This document shows positions 58,833-64,000 of a DNA stretch of 64,000 nucleotides, piece by piece. This DNA comes from Microstegium vimineum (taxonomy: Eukaryota; Streptophyta; Magnoliopsida; Poales; Poaceae): contig CM039130.1 in assembly GCA_022036555.1 (NCBI GenBank), forward strand, positions 16,947,937 to 17,011,936. Reading direction: 5' to 3'. The notes below the pieces were generated by a model. It made no database searches. It was not told the DNA's origin and saw only the letters and a program-made list of their open reading frames with translations. The position numbers and the translations under genes are program-made. Each line of letters opens with the position of its first letter. The stretch's first letter is position 1.

Positions 58833-59964
58833 TGTTGACACAAAAAGCGTCAGGATCTGCGAACACCTCGGGCTTATACCCGAAATTCGATATCCGAAGG
58901 CGTGCCAGTCGATTTGACCAGTTAATCGACAAGGACGATAACTAAAACAAGATCCAATCCAGACAACGGCGATGCGCCCGGATGCTGGGATTGAGGCTTG
59001 ATCAGGATAACTAGAGCAGAGCTGAACGAGGCAACAGCGATGCGCCCGGATGCCAAAGCTCAGAGGTACTCCCACGCGGAACTTGCAAGGATTTGATGGA
59101 GATCAAGGTGATGCAGCCCGTTGAAGCTTGAAGAACTCGATGATAAGCTACAGCTAATGCAGTAAAGGATAAATTGCGATAAAAGTAGAATAAGAGTAAA
59201 ATTGGTTTGTTTGATATTGGATTGATTGTTATACACGTAGCCCTCGAGCACATATTTATACTCCTGCATGGAGAGTTGTACAAAGACACGACTCGTATCC
59301 TTCCTAAAACAAACTCCTAACTTCAAGGAAGCTGACTCGCGCAGGAGTCAGATCTAAAACAATAATATTATTTTCCTAAACAAACACACCTATTTTAATG
59401 GAAAACAAACGACTCATGCAAGAGTCGGACTCAAACTCCTATAATAATACTGGTATAAAAATTACTAGTTTCCTTATGTCTTCCCTTCGATGGAAGCTTT
59501 CCATCGGCAGATCCCTTCAATCCGCGACTTCCTTCTTTGACCACCAGCAGCCTTCTGCTGACATCAAGCGCTAAGTCACCCTATCGACACCTTATGCCCA
59601 TCGACATCGGCAATACTCCCCAATCGGCAAGCTTCTACTGAACTGTCTTCACCAACCTATCGGCAATCGGCAACCACTCTTCACCGGTAATCGGCAACGT
59701 CTCCTCATCGGCAATCGGCAATGTCTCATCGGCAATCGGCAATGACAACTCTACAGCCCAGGCGACCTAACTTCACCAATTAACCAGCAATCGGCATCGG
59801 CAACATCCAAAACCTCCAGCCTCCATCGGCAGCACACTTAATCTTCCCGTAGCAAATTCCCATCGGCAATACTGGCTCATGATTTCCCGATGCCGATGGA
59901 GAACAGCTACTGACCAGTCACGAGCCTTAGCTCATTTGACACGTGCTAAAAAACGGTGTCAACA
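58833..59964 (-). repeat. 3' LTR of element D
   Basis: 1,132 bp with termini TGTTGACACCG...TTTTGTGTCAACA on the minus strand. The stretch 59580-59880 is packed with the word ATCGGCA, often as ATCGGCAATCGGCAA. It inserted into a copia fragment after ACTTC. Confidence 0.78.
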
Positions 59965-60223
59965 CATGCCCCCCAGTTTCGGAGCGTATAATACTTTACG
60001 TGCCGAAATTCTCTCTACTGTAGCCGTTGCTGTAGCCGTTACCTTCGAGATAAATGCACAGTTTCCTCGATCCTCGCGCGTGGAAACACAATTTAATAAT
60101 AAAATCCCTCGATTGTAGCACAAATAGTTGCAAATTCCCTCAATCATAGCGCGTATCTACCGCGGGCCTCTCCACATTCCTGCACAGTGTGAACCGAAAC
60201 CCCAAAATACCCCTGAGTAAGCT

Positions 60224-60230
60224 TATAAAA
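60224..60230 (+). promoter_or_regulatory. TATA box for the opposite-strand gene of element D
   Basis: TATAAAA 166 bp upstream of the ATG at 60396, in the sense direction of the passenger gene and antisense to element D. Confidence 0.5.
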
Positions 60231-60395
60231 GTTACTGGGATCCACACTACTTTTTACCCCGAGTCCATTTTCACTTTCACCTCCTCTGCTTTCATCTTCA
60301 ACCTCCAGCCGCGCCTCCGAAGAGCACCTGTTCGAGCCCGAGCAACGGTCATCTCCGCAATCCAAGGACGAACTGCAAGCACTCCTTCAGCTCCA

Positions 60396-63300
60396 ATGGC
60401 GATCCAAGTCGACATCCCCAAGGTAAAGTCTTCTTCTCTTCCCAATCCGACCTCTTTCTGGTTCTTTTCCGCACGAATCTAGAATCATCCCCGTTCTTTT
60501 CTGATTCTTCCCTTTCTTTTCTTCGAACCCTAGGAACTGTACAACAAAGTAGTCCTCCCGCTTGCTGATTCCAACTTTAGCTGCCTAGGCCCCATGGGAA
60601 ATCCGGATCCCACCTTCATAATCAATGTAGAAACCAACCGGGTACCCTTCAGATCTAAGTGTTTCGGCCTAGGATTGTGGAAGGACGCTTTTCGGTCATG
60701 GCCCAAGTCTACCAAGGGGTGGAAGAACTGGTACCTCAGAGTAGCTAGGGCACAACAAGTTTACTGGCAAGAGCGCAACTTGGACCAATGCATCAGGCTC
60801 TCCATTGCCGATATGGAGAAGAATGAGAACATGCTGATGGCTGCCTCCTATTTCTGGTCGGACACCATGAATGCTTTCCTTTTCCGACACGGACCAGCCA
60901 CCCCGACGCTTGCCGATGTCCACATGTTGACCGGCTTGGATGTCTCTTCTGCCAATACCTTCACCTTATTCAATAGGAAAGCCGAGTACAAAGTGAATAC
61001 TCGGAACATCGGCGGCTGGATAGGCTACATTCACGAGTATCAGAAGACAGGATCGGTAAACCAGAGGGAGCATGCCACTTTCCTGAATATGTGGTTAGAA
61101 GAATTCATCTTCTGTGGCAGGGCAGTTGGACCCACTACTATGCACCTTCCAGCAGCTGAACTCCTTGCTGATGGGACAAGACTCCCTCTCGGCCGATACC
61201 TTCTTGGATCAGTGTACCGCCTGCTACATCAAGTATCCAAGAAGTTGTTATTAGGTGAGCCCATCGGCAACCTCGGAGGCCCCTGGTGGTTTATAAACAT
61301 GTGGTTGAATGCACACATGTACAAAACTCTCCAGTTTAACTTGTTTGCTCAGCAATTCCCAAGAGACATATCGGAAAATAACCAATACAGGGATGATAAA
61401 TCGGCAACTCGCCCTCCACTCAATTTTGGAGAGGCCATCATAGTGTTGCCAGGAACCGATGCCGATGCAGAGCAATTTGGCATGTTTTTTCAGAGGTTTT
61501 ATAATGGAATTCCTGCCACAGAACGGCTCTGGTGGTCATACGTCGACGAACACAACCAATTCCCACTGCTATTCAATCTTACCGATGGAAATGTGCCTGA
61601 GAATCAAACAATCATGAAGGCCAGTATTGTTCCCCGTGCTATTCCAGTGAACATCTTCGGATCTGGGAAAAACACCCCTCCATCGTTTGAATTTTACTAC
61701 CCATCGGCAGCGGCGAGACAACTGGCATTTGGCCAACTGCCGATTAAGCTTTGCTACTCCAAAGTGGTGAAGCCCAGGCAGACAATCTCCAGTGCTCTAG
61801 ACTGGAACAAGGTCATCAACCTTCCTCCCAGTGCTGATGTGTCAGACCTCGACCTGTCTTCCTGGTCACCAACCTCCTTCATCACAAATGAGTACAAGTC
61901 TTGGTGGCAAGAATGGAGGTGTCAATTGTTTGCCAAGTCATCGCACTACTATCGAAATATAATTGACGTTAATCACGCCATTCCCGATGATGCGGTAAGT
62001 TTGTCATTCCGATGCATTCTTCATTACTTTACTCCTACCATCGACATCTGACCCCTTTATACTCAACAGGTTGACGACCCGATTCCCCCGATGAGCAGGA
62101 GTGGCAAGCCCTTCAATCTTCGGATGATGAGTCCCGCATCACTCATCGGCAACAAAGCCCCCACGTTAGCTTCCTTCACTCCTCAACAGGTACCTGCACC
62201 GACACCTGCAAAAGCCAAGGCTACATCGGCCGCTGCTGCTACCCTGACGCGGGTGTTTGCAGTAAACTCATCTCCACCTATACCGATTACGTACTATTTC
62301 ATCGGCGATATTTACTTTGTATAACTTGCATTAAATATTTTCAGACTATGAGGTCATCGGCAGCTGCACCAAGCAGACAAGCACCTTCAAGTCCGGCTGC
62401 CGATGCCCTCAGCCTTTGTCGAAACGGGTCGGATCTTCCACTGCCGCGCCAAGGAAGAAAAGGCGCTTGAGGCTGGCTAGCCCATCTTCACCATCGGCTC
62501 CAACTGCGCCACCAACTACCACTACACCATCGGCAGGACCGCTGACGGCTCCAATTCCCGACCATCCACTAGACGACGTCCCCGATCAAGAGACCACCTG
62601 CTGCAGCAGCGGAGGCGACATCAGCATCGGCACCAGCCGAAATCCCCGATGAGAGTATGGCATCGCCACCACAGGAACTAACGGCATCGGTATCGGCACC
62701 AGTGCCTACACCAGATGAAAACCCTAACCAGGGGACGACTCCACTTGCTGCAGCAACGGTGGCGACATCGGCATCGGCGCCTTCACCAGCCGAGATTCCC
62801 GATGAAAGAACGGTGTCGCCACCAAGGGAGCCAGCTACTACGTCGGAAGCAATGCCGACAGCAACACCACCAGCACCAACAGCTTCAGCAACAGAAGCTC
62901 ATTCATCGGCAACTGCTGCTGATTTCCAAGATGAGGCTGGACCCTCCAACATACTAAGTCCCAGGCAAGAAATCCGCTTCAAGATGGTAAGTCGGTCACC
63001 TAAAAATTCATAGCACAGCTTCATGATCGACACATTTTAACTTCTTCATTTTCAGGCCCAAGACTCCCTAGATAGCCTATTCTCCTTCGGCATCAACCCC
63101 CAGGACGAGGAGGAGCACCAAGAAGGCCCCATTTGAGCCGACAGCTTATTCTCCTTTGCCATCGACATTCCCGATGACGATGAGGGGGAAGAAAGCTCTG
63201 TCCCAGCTTTATCGGCAGAAGTGAAATCCAAGCTCGAGGCATTACTCTCTCAGGTACAGATAGATACATCCCAGCTTGTCCAGGATTCGACTGCAGCAAG

Positions 63301-63805
63301 GGCAATTTTCAAAGATATCCAAGGCCAGCTACCTGCCGATGCAGAAGAGATCCTCCTCCAGGCAGTCTTCCTTGAGAGTCGCCGACTGCAATAACAACGG
63401 GTTTCAAGCCGTATCGCCAATAGGAATGCTCAATCGAAGCTTACGGAGGACATGCTTAGGTTTAAGCAAACTGCCGATGAGAAGCACAAGAACATCGGCC
63501 AAGTGGAAGCTTCTGGCACGGAGCTTGAACAGGCTTTCATCCAGCTATCGGCAAGAAAGGAAGAGCTGCAAGCCGAGCTGAGAAAGGTTGAAGAATCTTT
63601 GAATACAGTCAGCCAGAAGAGAGCTCAAATTCCCGACACCATCAAAGCTCTGCGACAAGAGAGGGACAATAATGCCCGACAAGCCATCGCTCTAAAGAAA
63701 AAGATTAAGTCAGTTGACGGATCTGCCGATGAGGATGCTAGGGAGATAGAGGAGATAGAACAAATTCGCCTACATGCGATATCAGTCATCCACTCCCTGT
63801 TGTAA
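60396..63805 (+). pseudogene. Plant mobile domain (PMD-like) gene carried antisense in Tat element D
   Basis: Inferred exons: 60396-60422 (MAIQVDIPK), 60534-61994, 62070-62252, 62345-62986, 63056-63805, all with GT..AG borders and compatible phases for the first four. Exon 2 (487 residues) has the plant mobile domain pattern: TPTLADVHMLTGLDVSS, then FLNMWLEEFIFCGRAVG, LPLGRYLLGSVYRLLHQV, GGPWWFINMWLN. Exons 3-4 encode an Ala/Pro/Ser/Thr-rich linker with a basic PRKKRRLRL patch (possible nuclear signal). Exon 5 encodes a coiled coil (ELQAELRKVEESLNTVSQKR). PMD proteins such as MAIN/MAIL1 act in nuclear silencing and genome stability, and PMDs are also found in transposons. Breaks: frameshifts at about 62412 and 62600, TGA at 63134, TAA at 63392. 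The PMD exon itself is fully open. A host-gene origin is inferred. Confidence 0.68.
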
Positions 63806-64000
63806 CTTGCTAAATTCTATCACATCGGCAAATGTAATATCGATACTTGACTCTGCTTTGTAATATAATGGCAATACGCTTTTACCGATGTATTATAACT
63901 TTCCTTTCATCGGCATCCAAACGAGTACGCTATGCATTTACCAAGTATCTACCGTTGATCGCCTTAGAGAATGCAACTCCGAGAGTTTCTTAAAATATAG

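Larger units (their letters stand above)
58833..64000 (-). mobile_element. Tat-type gypsy element D, 3' part, carrying an opposite-strand gene
   Basis: The 3' LTR is 58833-59964 on the minus strand, followed on the right by an antisense polypurine tract (CATGCCCCCCAG) and at least 4 kb of internal sequence that runs out of the window. The LTR shares with elements A and B the TGTTGACACC/GTGTCAACA termini and a TCAAATCGACTGGCACGCC phrase, so it is a distant member of the same group. No gag-pol is within the window; the visible internal region is occupied by a plus-strand gene. Confidence 0.72.

Noticed and set aside
1..64000. tRNA, rRNA and other structural RNA genes
   Set aside because: I looked for tRNA-like B-box words and cloverleaf ends and found none convincing; the TGGTATCAGAGC words are retrotransposon primer-binding sites.

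Overview
The window is grass (Poaceae) nuclear DNA. The two intact-looking host genes have grass-type GC-rich exons, GT..AG introns and protein types typical of monocots. The LTR-retrotransposon families (SIRE/Maximus copia, Tat gypsy, Tekay chromovirus, Angela-like copia) and CACTA ends with GCCGAGTGC subterminal repeats are those of grass genomes. A panicoid/Andropogoneae species is my guess from the repeats, not something I can prove. Two host gene loci sit at about 0.0-0.55 kb and 44.1-46.3 kb. Almost everything else is nested, mostly broken transposable elements.

Layout. 15-548: last two exons of a clade III SWEET sugar exporter. 0.8-2.0 kb: spacer with CACTA-type subterminal repeats. 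2.0-30.65 kb: a nested retrotransposon block (copy 1). It holds an antisense Tat LTR (element C), a Tat LTR plus leader (element A), a second Tat-like gypsy (F, 4900-6756), a truncated SIRE copia (SIRE-2, 6757-11420), a full-length 13.9-kb SIRE copia with TSD (SIRE-1, 11501-25423) and a Tekay element (E, 25656-30651) carrying an Angela-like solo LTR. 30.65-43.5 kb: a second copy of the C/A/SIRE-2 nest (copy 2), in which element B (30961-40643, TSD GTCTC) sits in the antisense LTR of C, SIRE-2 is reduced to a solo LTR (36866-38635, TSD ATGAT), and C carries a hAT insertion (42136-42988, 8-bp TSD). 44.1-46.3 kb: a two-exon pollen Ole e I/proline-rich cell-wall protein gene. 46.5-50.1 kb: two non-autonomous CACTA elements and a duplicated MITE-like segment. 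50.6-55.4 kb: a duplicated unknown segment cut by a Tekay 3' LTR (G, minus strand). 57.8-58.8 kb: a copia integrase fragment. 58.8-64 kb: the 3' end of Tat element D (minus strand) carrying a spliced, opposite-strand plant-mobile-domain gene.

How the parts relate. The same two insertions (element A/B at GTCTC, SIRE-2 at ATGAT) occupy identical target sites in copies 1 and 2, so the nest was duplicated after both insertions and then diverged. The most interesting biology is in the Tat elements. Elements B, C and D all carry intron-containing genes on the strand opposite to gag-pol, each preceded by a TATA box, in the space where the 3' end of pol meets the 3' LTR; in D the passenger is a plant mobile domain protein. 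The SIRE elements carry dense palindromic GTCCGACG-type arrays just upstream of their LTR TATA boxes. Most premature stops in these elements look like C-to-T changes, as expected from deamination of methylated cytosine. All percentages and boundaries were judged by eye.
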